Positions 17,373 to 28,962 of a stretch of 33,753 bases of DNA are shown here, piece by piece (position 1 is the first letter of the stretch; every line of letters starts with the position of its first letter). A program made the position numbers and the translations under genes. The notes under the pieces are model-generated. The model was not told where the DNA came from and made no database searches. It worked only from the letters and a program-made list of their open reading frames with translations. The stretch is from Flavobacteriales bacterium (GTDB taxonomy: Bacteria; Bacteroidota; Bacteroidia; Flavobacteriales_F; PHOS-HE28): the NCBI GenBank assembly GCA_024103275.1, contig JAGFIV010000079.1:1-33753 (forward strand), written 5' to 3'.

Positions 17373-17948
17373 ATGAGCACCGACCGCATCCGATCGCACT
17401 TCGAGGAAGCCGCCTCCGTGTTGAACACCTTTCTGGCCGATCCCGCCAACATCGGGGCCGTGGAACGCGCCGCCACCCTCATGGGCCGCTGCCTCAAGCA
17501 GGGCGCGAAGATCATTAGCTGCGGCAATGGCGGCAGCATGTGCGATGCCATGCACTTCGCCGAGGAGCTCACCGGCCGGTTCCGTGAAGACCGCGACCCG
17601 ATCGCCGCCCTTAGCATCAGCGATCCCAGCCACCTCACCTGCGTGGGCAACGACCATGGCTTCGAGCAGGTGTTCGCGCGGTTCGTGCAGGCGCATGGGC
17701 GCGATGGCGACGTGCTGCTGGCAATCAGTACCAGCGGCAACAGCCCCAACGTGCTGCGTGCCGCCGAGGTGGCCCGCGGCCGGGGCATGCACGTGATCGG
17801 CCTCACCGGCAAGGACGGCGGCCGGCTGGCACCCTTGTGCGATGTGGAAGTAAGGGTGCCGCACCCGGGTTATGCCGATCGGATCCAAGAGGTGCACATC
17901 AAGGTGATCCACGCTTGGATCGACCACATCGAACGATACCTCGGCTGA
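17373..17948 (+). CDS. gmhA: Sedoheptulose-7-phosphate isomerase GmhA
   Basis: GmhA converts sedoheptulose 7-phosphate to D-glycero-D-manno-heptose 7-phosphate, the first step toward heptose for lipopolysaccharide or glycoproteins. The 191-residue SIS-domain protein has the phosphate-binding [17 protein letters not shown] with Glu64/Glu65, the [10 protein letters not shown] loop, and the C-terminal [19 protein letters not shown] with His175 and His180, the positions of the family's catalytic Glu and His. The ATG at 17373 was preferred to a TTG three codons earlier. It begins 16 bases after the end of the broken ORF6N gene. No other heptose gene is in the window. Confidence 0.92.
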   Translation: MSTDRIRSHFEEAASVLNTFLADPANIGAVERAATLMGRCLKQGAKIISCGNGGSMCDAMHFAEELTGRFREDRDPIAALSISDPSHLTCVGNDHGFEQVFARFVQAHGRDGDVLLAISTSGNSPNVLRAAEVARGRGMHVIGLTGKDGGRLAPLCDVEVRVPHPGYADRIQEVHIKVIHAWIDHIERYLG

Positions 17949-17980
17949 TCGGCGACGGGACCGGCGTATCTTCCCCGCCC

Positions 17981-19519
17981 ATGTTGGTGAAAAGCTACGG
18001 CTGCGCCGTGTTCGGCGTGGAAGCCACCGTGATCACGGTGGAAACGAACATCGTGAAAGGGACCACCTTCTTCATGGTGGGCCTGCCGGACAGTGCGGTG
18101 AAGGAGAGCCATCAGCGGGTGGGCGCGGCGATCAACAACATCGGCCTGCACATGCCCCGGGGACGCGAGATCACGATCAACCTGGCGCCGGCCGACATCC
18201 GCAAGGAAGGCACGGCCTACGACCTGCCCATCGCCTTGGGCATCCTGGGGGCCAGCAACCAGATGGACCCCGCCCGCCTCGACGGGTTGGTGGTGATGGG
18301 CGAGCTCTCCCTCGATGGGGAGGTAAGGCCCATCAAAGGTGCGTTGCCCATTGCGCTGGAGGCCCGCAAACAAGGCTTCAAGGGCGTGGTGGTGCCGGTG
18401 GCCAATGCCCGGGAGGCCGCCATCGTGCAGGGGATTGACGTCTTTGGGGTGGAACACCTGCGGCAAGTGATCGACTTCATGGAAGGGCGCGAGACCTTGG
18501 CACCCACGCTCGTGGACGTAGCGGCTGAGTTTGAGGCACAGAGCCGCAGCTATCCGGTGGACCTCAGCGACGTGAAGGGCCAGGAGAACATCAAGCGGGC
18601 CTTCGAGATCGCCGCGGCCGGCGGGCACAACGTGATCCTCATCGGTCCGCCCGGGGCGGGCAAGACGATGATCGCCAAACGCCTGCCCACCATCCTGCCC
18701 CCGCTCAACCTGGAGGAAGCACTGGAGACCACCAAGATCCATAGCGTGGCGGGCAAGCTTTCGGCGGAGGATTCGTTGATGTGTACCCGCCCGTTCCGCT
18801 CCCCGCACCACACCATCAGCGACGTGGCCCTGGTGGGCGGTGGTTCCTACCCCCAGCCGGGCGAGATCAGCCTGGCGCACAACGGGGTGCTGTTCCTGGA
18901 CGAGTTGCCGGAGTTCAAGCGCACGGTGCTGGAGGTGATGCGCCAACCGCTGGAGGACCGCGTGGTCACCATCAGCCGGGCCAAGTTTACCGTGGAATAC
19001 CCGGCCAGTTTCATGCTGGTGGCCGCGATGAACCCCTGCCCCTGCGGCTACCACAACCACCCGGAGCGCGAATGCGTGTGCGCACCCGGGGTGGTGCAGA
19101 AATACCTCAACAAGATCAGCGGGCCCCTGCTGGACCGCATCGATATCCATGTGGAGGTCACACCGGTGAATTTCAGCGAGCTGGCCAGTGAGCGGGAGAC
19201 CGAAAAGAGCGGGTCCGTCAGGGAGCGTGTGATGCGCGCCCGGTCCGTGCAGGAGGCCAGGTACAAAGGCACCCGGATGTATTGCAACGCCCAGATCTCC
19301 ACGCGCCAGTTGCGCAAGTATTGCCGGGTGGACGCGGCCGGGACCGCTTTATTGCAAAAGGCCATGGAGCGCCTGGGGCTCAGTGCCCGTGCCTACGACC
19401 GTATCCTGAAGGTGGCCCGTACCATCGCCGACCTGGCCGCAAGCGCCGATATCCGGACGGAGCACCTGGCCGAGGCAATCCAGTACCGCAGCTTGGACCG
19501 GGAAGCCTGGGCCGGTTGA
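17981..19519 (+). CDS. comM: YifB/ComM-family Mg-chelatase-like AAA+ ATPase
   Basis: A 512-residue cytoplasmic ATPase. ComM is a hexameric helicase that promotes branch migration during natural transformation; relatives occur widely, including in species not known to be competent. The N-terminal ChlI-like domain ([15 protein letters not shown], then [15 protein letters not shown]) is followed by Walker A GPPGAGKT at residues 222-229, Walker [11 protein letters not shown], then a zinc-like cysteine cluster ([20 protein letters not shown]) and the C-terminal lid with [16 protein letters not shown]. The start at 17981 matches the family N-terminus; a TATCTTCC box ends six bases before it. Confidence 0.92.
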   Translation: MLVKSYGCAVFGVEATVITVETNIVKGTTFFMVGLPDSAVKESHQRVGAAINNIGLHMPRGREITINLAPADIRKEGTAYDLPIALGILGASNQMDPARLDGLVVMGELSLDGEVRPIKGALPIALEARKQGFKGVVVPVANAREAAIVQGIDVFGVEHLRQVIDFMEGRETLAPTLVDVAAEFEAQSRSYPVDLSDVKGQENIKRAFEIAAAGGHNVILIGPPGAGKTMIAKRLPTILPPLNLEEALETTKIHSVAGKLSAEDSLMCTRPFRSPHHTISDVALVGGGSYPQPGEISLAHNGVLFLDELPEFKRTVLEVMRQPLEDRVVTISRAKFTVEYPASFMLVAAMNPCPCGYHNHPERECVCAPGVVQKYLNKISGPLLDRIDIHVEVTPVNFSELASERETEKSGSVRERVMRARSVQEARYKGTRMYCNAQISTRQLRKYCRVDAAGTALLQKAMERLGLSARAYDRILKVARTIADLAASADIRTEHLAEAIQYRSLDREAWAG

Positions 19520-19625
19520 GCATCAGTGTTTCACCATCCCGTGCCAGGCCGCCCCGTGGCGCACATGCAGGGCTGAAACCTTGCCACCCGGCATCGCGTA
19601 GGATGGAACAGAATCCCGGTAACCC

Positions 19626-20297
19626 GTGAACAGCAAAATGTCGATCGTGCTTCCCATGTTGTTGGCCTTGGGCCTGGCCTCAGCGCCCGTGCAGGCCCAA
19701 AAGGTCTATCTGGATGCGACCTTGGAGCCCGTGAACAAGGGCAAAGCCGTGTATTACCTGGAGCCGGGCGGCAGTGATGGCACAGGCGGCTATTTGGCCG
19801 ACCTGTACTTCATGGACGGTACGCTCAAGGCCAAGGGCCGGTACGCGGATGATCAGTATAGGGTGCCCGACGGCCATTTCGTGTTCTTTCATCCGAACGG
19901 GAAGATCGAAAGCGAGGGGAACTACGTGCAAGGAAGGAAGGACGGACCGTGGACCCGCAAGGACAAGTGGGGACGTGAGCTGGCGGAGAAGATCTATGAT
20001 GCGGAACCCTTGCGGAACATCATTTATACCATGGCCCAGACCATGCCGCAGTATCCCGGCGGGGAAAAGGCCATGGTACGGTATGTCCGCGACCGGGTGG
20101 GGAAACCCTCCGGGGATGTCATGGCCACCTTCGTGGTGGAAAAGGACGGCCGCCTTTCGGGCGTCGAGGTAACGGGTGCCGAGAACGCGCAGATGGCCGG
20201 TCAGATCGCCTCCGCCATCAGTGAAGCCCCGCGTTGGACGGCCGGCTCACAGGATGGCCAACCGGTACGTGTGCAGATGCGCGTGCCCTTGAAATAA
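19626..20297 (+). CDS. Exported protein with MORN-like repeats and TonB C-terminal domain
   Basis: A 223-residue protein with a signal peptide (up to ASAPVQAQ). Residues about 65-110 resemble MORN/YwqK-type repeats (LKAKGRY, then PDGHFVFFHPNGKIESEGNY). Residues about 135-223 are a TonB C-terminal domain: MPQYPGGEKAM, TFVVEKDGRLSGVEV, and a final W-x8-PVRVQMRVP. The usual segment between the two parts of TonB_C is shortened. With no N-terminal anchor like that of TonB it is not a classical energy transducer; such proteins are common in Bacteroidota and mostly uncharacterised. A GTG start at 19626 places a lysine before the hydrophobic core; ATG 19638 is the alternative. Confidence 0.75.
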   Translation: MNSKMSIVLPMLLALGLASAPVQAQKVYLDATLEPVNKGKAVYYLEPGGSDGTGGYLADLYFMDGTLKAKGRYADDQYRVPDGHFVFFHPNGKIESEGNYVQGRKDGPWTRKDKWGRELAEKIYDAEPLRNIIYTMAQTMPQYPGGEKAMVRYVRDRVGKPSGDVMATFVVEKDGRLSGVEVTGAENAQMAGQIASAISEAPRWTAGSQDGQPVRVQMRVPLK

Positions 20298-20325
20298 GAA
20301 CCAAGCGACATACACCATAGCTGGG

Positions 20326-20343
20326 CGCCCCGGGAACGGGGCG
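20326..20343. terminator. Hairpin between convergent TonB_C-protein gene and secA
   Basis: CGCCCCG and CGGGGCG form a perfect 7-bp stem with a GGAA tetraloop, 29 bases after the plus-strand stop and 23 bases from the secA stop. There is no T-run. It probably serves both converging genes. Confidence 0.5.
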
Positions 20344-20365
20344 TTCGGCATTCGGCCGCTCGCGG

Positions 20366-23740
<3,375 letters not shown>

Positions 23741-23842
23741 GGAAAGGTGCGTGTCTGTGGTTCCGGTGGCCTGGGATCGTCGTGGTCAACGATGGTTTCC
23801 GCGACAGGTGGCCGACCGTGTGCCTGGTTCTATAAAGGCATG

Positions 23843-23850
23843 CAAAGGTA
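23843..23850 (-). promoter_or_regulatory. Promoter -7 box TACCTTTG for secA
   Basis: Exact match to TAnnTTTG on the minus strand, 102 bases before the secA ATG. The leader of about 100 nt is longer than elsewhere in the window and could hold regulation; no convincing leader peptide was seen. Confidence 0.45.
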
Positions 23851-23949
23851 ACGGGTATCCGGGGAGGCGATTTTCGTGCCATCCCGAAAGAATGTGACAG
23901 ACCGGCAGCAACGTTCCTGTCCTTGCCGGTGCCGCTTGATGGACTTGTG

Positions 23950-23982
23950 AAAGAAAAGCCCCGCCACAGGGGGGCGGGGCTT
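23950..23982 (-). terminator. Rho-independent terminator after the DUF2795 gene
   Basis: AAGCCCCGCC and GGCGGGGCTT form a perfect 10-bp stem with a 7-nt loop (23956-23982). On the minus strand the stem is followed by TTTTCTTTC. It starts 24 bases after the DUF2795 stop and separates that gene from secA. Confidence 0.85.
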
Positions 23983-24006
23983 GGTGTTACCGGGTGTGTA
24001 AGGCTC

Positions 24007-24228
24007 TCAGTACTCGTCCTCGTTGAAGAAGAAGTCCTCCTTGCTGGGGTAATCGGGCCAGATGTCCTCGATGGTCTCAAAGACTTCTTCTTCGTCCTCG
24101 ATGGCCTGCAGGTTCTCCACCACTTCCAACGGGGCGCCCGTGCGCATGGCAAAGTCGATCAGTTCATCCTTGGTGGCGGGCCAGGGGGCATCTTCGAGGT
24201 AGGAGGCAAGTTCAAGTGTCCAATACAT
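24007..24228 (-). CDS. DUF2795 domain protein
   Basis: A 73-residue soluble protein. The N-terminal half (MYWTLELASYLEDAPWPATKD, then ELIDFAMRTGAPLEVVENL) matches the DUF2795 pattern, a small fold of unknown function. The C-terminal third is strongly acidic and aromatic (DIWPDYPSKEDFFFNEDEY). The start at 24228 gives the family N-terminus; longer frames upstream run through the promoter. It has its own promoter box (24265-24272) and a strong terminator, so it is probably a single-gene transcript made in quantity. Confidence 0.8.
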   Translation of the reverse strand: MYWTLELASYLEDAPWPATKDELIDFAMRTGAPLEVVENLQAIEDEEEVFETIEDIWPDYPSKEDFFFNEDEY

Positions 24229-24264
24229 GTCGCGCGCGCTGAACGCGTTTTTTGAAATTGGGCG

Positions 24265-24272
24265 CAAATATA
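24265..24272 (-). promoter_or_regulatory. Promoter -7 box TATATTTG for the DUF2795 gene
   Basis: Exact TAnnTTTG match on the minus strand, 36 bases before the ATG. The surrounding TTATATTTGCGCCC is nearly the same as the box before the tRNA-Val gene (27006-27013), which supports both. Confidence 0.55.
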
Positions 24273-24335
24273 ACCGAGTACGGATAGTGGCGGCCCGCTG
24301 CACGAATTGCCGGGCCGGTGCCTGTGGCAAGGGTT

Positions 24336-24896
24336 TCATGAAGCATGGTCCCGGGGTGCCCACTGGGTCTCCGGCACGTTCATCCGCCAACCTGTCCAAC
24401 GGGCGAGCATGAAGAAGAGGTCGCTCAGCCGGTTGAGGTATCGAATGGCGATCTCCGGCACGGCCTCTTCCGCGGCCAACCGGATCAGCAGGCGTTCGGC
24501 GCGGCGGCATACGGTACGGCAGATGTGCGCCTGTGAAACGGCCGGATGACCGCCGGGCAGGATGAAGTGGCGCTGCACGGGAAGGTCCGAATCCATCGCA
24601 TCCATGGCCTTTTCAAGGCCCTCCACGTCGCTGTCCCCCACTTGCGGTACCTTGAACCGCTCGATCGTCTCTTCGTCGGCGGCGGACAGGGTGGAACCGA
24701 GGTCGAACAGCTTCATCTGTATGTCGAGGAGCAATTCCCGGTTCCCGTCGCCGAGCAGGTCCCTCAACATGCCCACGTGGCTGTTCAGCTCGTCGATGGT
24801 GCCGTACGCTTCGATGCGCAGGCTGTCCTTGGGCACCCGTTTGCCGTTGAGCAGGGCGGTCTGCCCCTTGTCGCCTGTGCGGGTATAGATCTTCAT
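24336..24896 (-). CDS. Cob(I)yrinic acid a,c-diamide adenosyltransferase (PduO type)
   Basis: This enzyme transfers the adenosyl group of ATP to cob(I)alamin or its precursor to make the B12 coenzyme form. The 186-residue protein shows the PduO/MMAB-type pattern: MKIYTRTGDKGQTAL (ATP loop), ELNSHVGMLRDLL, then FILPGGHPAVSQAHICRTVCRRAER and NRLSDLFFMLARW. The ATG at 24896 is the family start; an in-frame upstream ATG would add 11 unrelated residues and overlie the promoter-like TAACTTCG (24903-24910). No other B12 synthesis gene is in the window, so it may act on salvaged corrinoids. Confidence 0.92.
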   Translation of the reverse strand: MKIYTRTGDKGQTALLNGKRVPKDSLRIEAYGTIDELNSHVGMLRDLLGDGNRELLLDIQMKLFDLGSTLSAADEETIERFKVPQVGDSDVEGLEKAMDAMDSDLPVQRHFILPGGHPAVSQAHICRTVCRRAERLLIRLAAEEAVPEIAIRYLNRLSDLFFMLARWTGWRMNVPETQWAPRDHAS

Positions 24897-24902
24897 GGCC
24901 TG

Positions 24903-24910
24903 CGAAGTTA
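24903..24910 (-). promoter_or_regulatory. Possible promoter box TAACTTCG before the adenosyltransferase
   Basis: One mismatch to TAnnTTTG, six bases before the ATG at 24896. The close spacing would give a leaderless transcript, as proposed for several other genes here. Confidence 0.35.
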
Positions 24911-24956
24911 ATTCGGCTGCACGCGGCACCGGAACCTGCCGGGCATCGCCCGGTGG

Positions 24957-25745
24957 TCAATACCGCAATTTGAAATGCTCCCGTTGCTGCCCGTTCCTGA
25001 AGAAGACAAGGCCGAAGTGGAACAGGTCGATGGTGATGACCACTTTCGGATGTTCCTGGACCAGGGTCCATGCGTGCTCCATGTCGGCGCTCCAGTGGAT
25101 GTCGTCGAGGATGAAGACGGACCCCTCATGGGCCTTGGCAAGGCATTGGCCAAAGTAATCCAAGGTGGGCGCGGCGCTGTGATGCCCGTCGATGAAAGCG
25201 AGGTCGAGCCGGTCGATCCGGGCCAGCACTTGTGGCAGCTGTTGCGTGAAAGGGCCGGTATGGAGTTCGATGTTCCCGGCCCCCATGCGGGCGAAATTCC
25301 CGGCGGCGATGGCGGCGATGTTCGGGCAGCCTTCCAGCGTGTGGACCTGTGCCATAGGCGCGGCGCGGGCCAAGTACAGGGTGGTGATGCCCAGGCTGGT
25401 GCCCAGTTCCACCACGGTCTGCGGTTCGAAGTAGTGGGCTATACCCGCCAATTGGGCGGCCTGCCTGCGCGGTTTCAAGGAAGTGCGGGCGATGGATGCC
25501 ACTTCCCGTTCAGTGCCCCGGAGCTGGTGTGACCCGGCACCGAAGTCCGTCACTTGGATGCTGTCGGTCCGGCTCTCCATCTCGCCGCGCAATGCCTCCA
25601 GGTCCGAATGAACACCGGGCATCGTTTTTCGGCGCAACACATCCGTGATGAGCCGGTACACGAAGGGTGAATGCACATCGTACCGATTCCCTGCGGTGAG
25701 CAGGTGCCGCGCATAAGCAAGCATGGCGTGACGCACCAAAGGCAT
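24957..25745 (-). CDS. Class I SAM-dependent methyltransferase
   Basis: A 262-residue soluble protein with a Rossmann-type methyltransferase core. The SAM-binding motif I is VVELGTSLGITTLYLA (around residue 112), followed by VHTLEGCPN, then LDLAFIDGHHSAAPTLDYF and IFILDDIHWS-like strands (the sequence reads SVFILDDIHWS). This arrangement is that of the O-methyltransferase-like group (Methyltransf_24 type). The N-terminal 100 residues, with LTAGNRYDVHSPFVYRL, are typical of Bacteroidota homologues. The substrate is unknown. It stands 60 bases upstream of the adenosyltransferase gene, which has its own promoter-like box, so an operon is possible but not required. Confidence 0.82.
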   Translation of the reverse strand: MPLVRHAMLAYARHLLTAGNRYDVHSPFVYRLITDVLRRKTMPGVHSDLEALRGEMESRTDSIQVTDFGAGSHQLRGTEREVASIARTSLKPRRQAAQLAGIAHYFEPQTVVELGTSLGITTLYLARAAPMAQVHTLEGCPNIAAIAAGNFARMGAGNIELHTGPFTQQLPQVLARIDRLDLAFIDGHHSAAPTLDYFGQCLAKAHEGSVFILDDIHWSADMEHAWTLVQEHPKVVITIDLFHFGLVFFRNGQQREHFKLRY

Positions 25746-25753
25746 GGTGGCCG

Positions 25754-25761
25754 CGAAAGTA
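25754..25761 (-). promoter_or_regulatory. Possible promoter box TACTTTCG before the methyltransferase
   Basis: One mismatch to TAnnTTTG, eight bases before the ATG at 25745. Same close-to-start pattern as in neighbouring genes. Confidence 0.35.
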
Positions 25762-25842
25762 CCTCCTTGTTGTGCCGACCCCCGGGATTCCTGCGGTGCA
25801 TTACCCAGGCCCGCTGACTGAAACCAAGCGTTGGGTCTCCGA

Positions 25843-26004
25843 TTACCCGATGATCACCGCCTTGGGATACTTCTCCTTCCAGAATTCAAAGGCCTTCTTG
25901 TTTGCCAAGGTGATCACTGTGCGCGCATCCAGCCTTACTTTGAACGTCTTCAGGCCGGTGCGTTCCGGTTGGGTCAATATGAGCTCGCGTTTCTTGCGTG
26001 GCAT
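25843..26004 (-). CDS. Small basic protein, 53 residues, unknown function
   Basis: A short frame from ATG 26004 to TAA 25843-25845. The protein starts MPRKKRELILTQPERTG, continues with TFKVRLDARTVITLANKKA and ends FWKEKYPKAVIIG. The basic start, the VRLD-x-RT-hydrophobic strand and the ending WxxKYPKAxxI look like a small conserved Bacteroidota protein rather than random sequence, though this rests on memory of similar proteins, not on a search. It lies between the ECF sigma factor gene and the methyltransferase gene, same strand as both. No promoter box was recognised. Confidence 0.6.
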   Translation of the reverse strand: MPRKKRELILTQPERTGLKTFKVRLDARTVITLANKKAFEFWKEKYPKAVIIG

Positions 26005-26193
26005 TCGTCTATCATTTATACCGGCTGGTCCACCTCACACTGTTCCGCCAGCCAAGTTTGTGTGGAGCATGCGTTCCATGCAACGGAAACAGCAGCCGGA
26101 TAGTTTGTCCGTTCCGGTTGTGATTTCAGGGCTTAACATTCGTTAACCACCAATGGCGGTCCTTCCCTCACGAGGATGTGGATCGGAGACGAT

Positions 26194-26685
26194 TCATGCA
26201 AGCATGTGCATGAGCCGGTGCCTGGCTTGGTGGATCCTGCTTTTAACGGTACCCACCGGGATGGCCAGCCGGTCCGCGATCTCATGGTATTTGTAGCCTG
26301 CGTGGTGCATGGTGAAGGGCGTGCGGAAAATCTCATCCAACCGTCCCATGGCATTCTGGATTTCACTTGCTTGCATCGTTGATTCTGCCGTGGCTGGCGT
26401 TTCCACCATCCGCACTCGTTCACGAACACGTTCCACGTGGTCCATCACCCTGGTTGTGCGCTTATTGCGCCGATGGCCGTTGATGAATGTGTTTTTCATG
26501 ATGGTGAACACCCAAGCTTTGAAATCGGTGTTCTCACGGAACTTGTCCGAATATGTCAGCGCCCTCAGCATGCTCTCCTGCATGAGGTCGTACGCATCAT
26601 CACGATCGCGTGTCAGGCTCAAGGCGAAATAAAACAGTTGGTGGCGCAGGTCTACTAGTTGTTGCTGGAAACTGGTTTGTGACAT
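26194..26685 (-). CDS. RNA polymerase sigma factor, ECF type
   Basis: A 163-residue sigma-70 family protein with only regions 2 and 4, as in ECF factors. Region 2: LFYFALSLTRDRDDAYDLMQESMLRAL and the DFKAWVFTIMKNTFINGHRR helix. Region 4: GYKYHEIADRLAIPVGTVKSRIHQARHRL, a helix-turn-helix that reads the -35 element. Start at 26685 (MSQTSFQQQ) is the family-like N-terminus; two ATGs at 26709-26712 would add nine residues. No anti-sigma gene lies next to it, so control may be transcriptional or by a distant partner. Confidence 0.9.
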   Translation of the reverse strand: MSQTSFQQQLVDLRHQLFYFALSLTRDRDDAYDLMQESMLRALTYSDKFRENTDFKAWVFTIMKNTFINGHRRNKRTTRVMDHVERVRERVRMVETPATAESTMQASEIQNAMGRLDEIFRTPFTMHHAGYKYHEIADRLAIPVGTVKSRIHQARHRLMHMLA

Positions 26686-27063
26686 GGGTGGTAATGCTTT
26701 GGCCCTCATCATTCAAAGTCTGTTCCTGGTTTGACCTGGCATGCTCGCAACAGTCCCCCAACCACCACGAATGCCGCCGGGCCGCGGGTTTATGGGTGGG
26801 TGCCTGCCTCCGCCCACGCAAAGGGTTGGCCCTTGGCCAGTAGGATAATATTCCCCGATCCGGGAACAGGACTCCCCAAGCATGGGCCACCCCGGCGCAG
26901 GAGGGGAGGCCTCGCCCGCGAGGCAACTTGGGCGGATGTGCCGATGAGGCAGGGGGCGGGATGCCCGCATGCAAGTGTGCAGCGAGGGAATAATGTCAGG
27001 CGGATTATATTCGCGCCCCGTTCGGGATGCCGGGAAGGCCATCTTGGAGGGGTTGAAAAGCTT
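26686..27063. other. 378-bp gap between the ECF sigma gene and tRNA-Val
   Basis: No believable gene. It contains a 7-bp hairpin GCCTCGC/GCGAGGC (26909-26924) of unknown use and the tRNA promoter box at 27006-27013. The sigma factor promoter must lie in the left part but was not recognised. Confidence 0.5.
27006..27013 (+). promoter_or_regulatory. Promoter -7 box TATATTCG for tRNA-Val
   Basis: One mismatch to TAnnTTTG, about 50 bases before the tRNA. The context TTATATTCGCGCCC is almost identical to the DUF2795 promoter. Confidence 0.45.
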
Positions 27064-27138
27064 GGGACGTTAGCTCAGTTGGTTCAGAGCGCATGCTTCA
27101 CACGCATGAGGTCACTGGTTCGAATCCAGTACGTCCCA
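27064..27138 (+). tRNA. tRNA-Val (anticodon CAC)
   Basis: A full cloverleaf of 75 nt: acceptor GGGACGT/ACGTCCC, D stem GCTC/GAGC, anticodon stem CATGC/GCATG with loop TTCACAC (CAC at 27099-27101), T stem ACTGG/CCAGT with loop TTCGAAT, discriminator A. CCA is not encoded. It reads GUG codons. It stands at the left edge of the integrative element but does not match the tRNA fragment at the element's right end. Confidence 0.96.
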
Positions 27139-27151
27139 CACCTTACAGCAG

Positions 27152-27187
27152 CAAGCCCTTCAGCGAAAGTTGAGGGGCTTGTTTTTT
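27152..27187 (+). terminator. Rho-independent terminator after tRNA-Val
   Basis: CAAGCCCTTCA and TGAGGGGCTTG pair over 11 bp with one T:G wobble, loop GCGAAAGT, followed by TTTTTT. Its first half also belongs to a 22-nt segment that recurs (19 identities) next to the tRNA-Thr fragment at 33674-33695. Confidence 0.9.
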
Positions 27188-27267
27188 AGGGCCAGTTTCA
27201 ACAAGGTGTAAACTTTTCGCGATTTGAGCATGAAGGCCGAGGTGGGATGAAGCCGCCGGGTGCCACC

Positions 27268-27489
27268 CTACGCCCTCTCGAAGATATGCCCCAACCCCCG
27301 AAGCTCTTCCAGCACGAACTCCACAACAAGGGGGGCCAGTAGGTGACGGACGTTATCCGGTGGTAAGGCTTCCAACTCCCTGCCCATCTTCAGCAGGGCG
27401 GCGCATAACTGCCAACGCTTAGTGAAGGTCGCAACGGGGCCGCGCCCATCCGCTGCGGTGGCCTTGGCCTCAGCCTTCGCCGCGCTCAT
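27268..27489 (-). CDS. Small protein of the element, unknown function
   Basis: A 73-residue alanine-rich protein, MSAAKAEAKATAADG at the start, then two helical stretches (KRWQLCAALLKMGRELEAL and HLLAPLVVEFVLEELRGLG). No family is recognised. It starts within the end of the DUF5681 gene (20-bp overlap) and is the last gene of the leftward operon, close to the left edge of the element. The tight overlap is the main argument that it is real. Confidence 0.5.
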   Translation of the reverse strand: MSAAKAEAKATAADGRGPVATFTKRWQLCAALLKMGRELEALPPDNVRHLLAPLVVEFVLEELRGLGHIFERA

Positions 27490-27832
27490 GGCCGGGGGTA
27501 ATCATCTTTCCACCCCGCCGAAAGGTGATCGTGTGTTTCACCACGGCATCCGCTTCGGCCTTCACCTCCTGCCTGCTCAACTTAGGTAGGGCGAACTCGG
27601 CCAAGGCCGCATAGACCTGCAACGCTCCCTTGGGATCGTCCTTGCCCAGCCGCCGGATCCACTTCACAACGTCCGGGGCCGTTTCGTCAAGGGCTGCGTG
27701 GATGGTTTCCCGGATGCGCTCGTTGATCTTGTTCGGGGTGCCCTTGGGCCTGCCTTTGGGGTTGCCGCTGGCTCCCTTGGGGAACTGCCCTGCTTTGGTC
27801 CTGTTCTTTACAGGCTTCAAGTCCTGGTTCAT
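27470..27832 (-). CDS. DUF5681 domain protein
   Basis: A 120-residue basic protein with the DUF5681 hallmark near its start: KAGQFPKGASGNPKGRPKGTPNK. A helical part follows (RETIHAALDETAPDVVKWIRRLGKDDPKGALQVYAALAEFALPKL) and then a basic tail. DUF5681 proteins are often encoded beside terminase genes in phages and sometimes in other mobile elements. A DNA-packaging or DNA-binding role is therefore plausible but not shown. The start overlaps the stop of the DUF6371 gene (ATGA). Confidence 0.78.
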   Translation of the reverse strand: MNQDLKPVKNRTKAGQFPKGASGNPKGRPKGTPNKINERIRETIHAALDETAPDVVKWIRRLGKDDPKGALQVYAALAEFALPKLSRQEVKAEADAVVKHTITFRRGGKMITPGHERGEG

Positions 27833-28962
27833 GTCGTTGTCAATTTGCGGACGGTGGCCCCTGCAACGTCCAGTTGCAGCAGGTCCACCAATAGGTTGAT
27901 CGCGGGGTTCTTTGCCGCCATGCGCTCAATGGCCACCTCGGCGCGTGACTTTACGATGGGCGGTGCCGATGGGGTCAGCGGCGGTGGTGGTGCCGGTGCT
28001 GCCATGGCCCCGACCTCGGCGGGGTGCTGCTCACTCAACAGCAGGTCGGCAATGTCCATCCCGGCCAGTGTGCGCTCCATGGTGGCCCCGGCTTCCAAGA
28101 TGTCGCTCACATGGATCGACGCGAACAAGTGCCTCAGCTCAATGGCCCGTTGCTTCCAAAGGAAGTAGGCGGCACAGTTGGGGGCAAGGTCGGGGAAGGC
28201 CAGCACCTTCCGGCCCGTCAAGGCTTGGAGCTTGGCCAGCTTGAACTCTCCCAACGATCCGGTGGCCAGCCAACGGTAGTTGGGCAGCAGGGCGGCGCAG
28301 ATCAGTGCCGTTTTCTCGCTCTCCACCACGGCCACGGGCTTATCCATCGGCCAATCTTTCAGCAGGTGTTCACCGAACAGGCACTGCTCCAACTTCCGGC
28401 CCTCCGGTATGCCGCCGGTAAGCGAATGCACCCACGTGGTACCGCCCTCCTTGCTGCGGTGCCCGGTGGCCGGATCGTACAGCATGACCTTGCCGCCCTT
28501 CACCTTGCCGTCAACGTCCACCTGCCAGTAAACCGCAGCCCCGGCCATGCGTCCATCAGGCCATGTTCCCAGCGCGTAGTCAAGGGCCACCTTGTCCCAA
28601 CGGTCCGATCCGATCAGGTTCCGCCAGTATGCGCTCAGGGTGTTCTGCTCAGGGTGGGCGCGTAGGGCTTTCACCACGTCGCGATCATGCAGGAAGGGGA
28701 CGGGCGGCGGCGGCTCAGGCTTCGGGGTGTAGGCGGTGCCGTTGTCGGGCTTCAGGCCGTTGTCCCGGAAGTAGTCGCGGGGCGGGTAGTGATAGCCGCA
28801 GCGGTCCGCCCGGTTGCACTTCCCCACATGGTCGGGCAGCACCTCCCCGGTGGTGGTGTCCACGTACTTGGTGAACTCCTTTCGGTGTCCGCAGCCGGGG
28901 CAGGTGTGCCGGGTTGACGGTCCCCGGTACGGCTCCAGGGTGAAGCGTTGGGGGGCGCTCAT
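27829..28962 (-). CDS. DUF6371 primase-like protein (zinc ribbon and TOPRIM-like)
   Basis: A 377-residue protein typical of Bacteroidota mobile elements. The N-terminus has a zinc-binding pattern with Cys21, Cys24, Cys49 and Cys55, like the CHC2 finger of DnaG-type primases. Around residue 210, VAVVESEKTALICAALLP resembles the TOPRIM glutamate motif, and KVLAFPDLAPN resembles its acidic DxD-type strand, though only one Asp is seen. It may prime replication of the excised element together with the DUF3987 protein. The C-terminal 60 residues are Pro/Ala-rich. ATG 28962 overlaps the stop of the small gene upstream; the iteron-like array lies just beyond. Confidence 0.8.
   Translation of the reverse strand: MSAPQRFTLEPYRGPSTRHTCPGCGHRKEFTKYVDTTTGEVLPDHVGKCNRADRCGYHYPPRDYFRDNGLKPDNGTAYTPKPEPPPPVPFLHDRDVVKALRAHPEQNTLSAYWRNLIGSDRWDKVALDYALGTWPDGRMAGAAVYWQVDVDGKVKGGKVMLYDPATGHRSKEGGTTWVHSLTGGIPEGRKLEQCLFGEHLLKDWPMDKPVAVVESEKTALICAALLPNYRWLATGSLGEFKLAKLQALTGRKVLAFPDLAPNCAAYFLWKQRAIELRHLFASIHVSDILEAGATMERTLAGMDIADLLLSEQHPAEVGAMAAPAPPPPLTPSAPPIVKSRAEVAIERMAAKNPAINLLVDLLQLDVAGATVRKLTTT

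Noticed and set aside
26909-26924. Hairpin GCCTCGC/GCGAGGC between the sigma factor gene and tRNA-Val
   Set aside because: No T-run and no gene that ends before it; kept only as a note in the gap entry.
27208-27213. GTAAAC at the left edge, also found at 33504-33509 near the right edge
   Set aside because: Six bases are expected by chance at this length; not enough to call end repeats.
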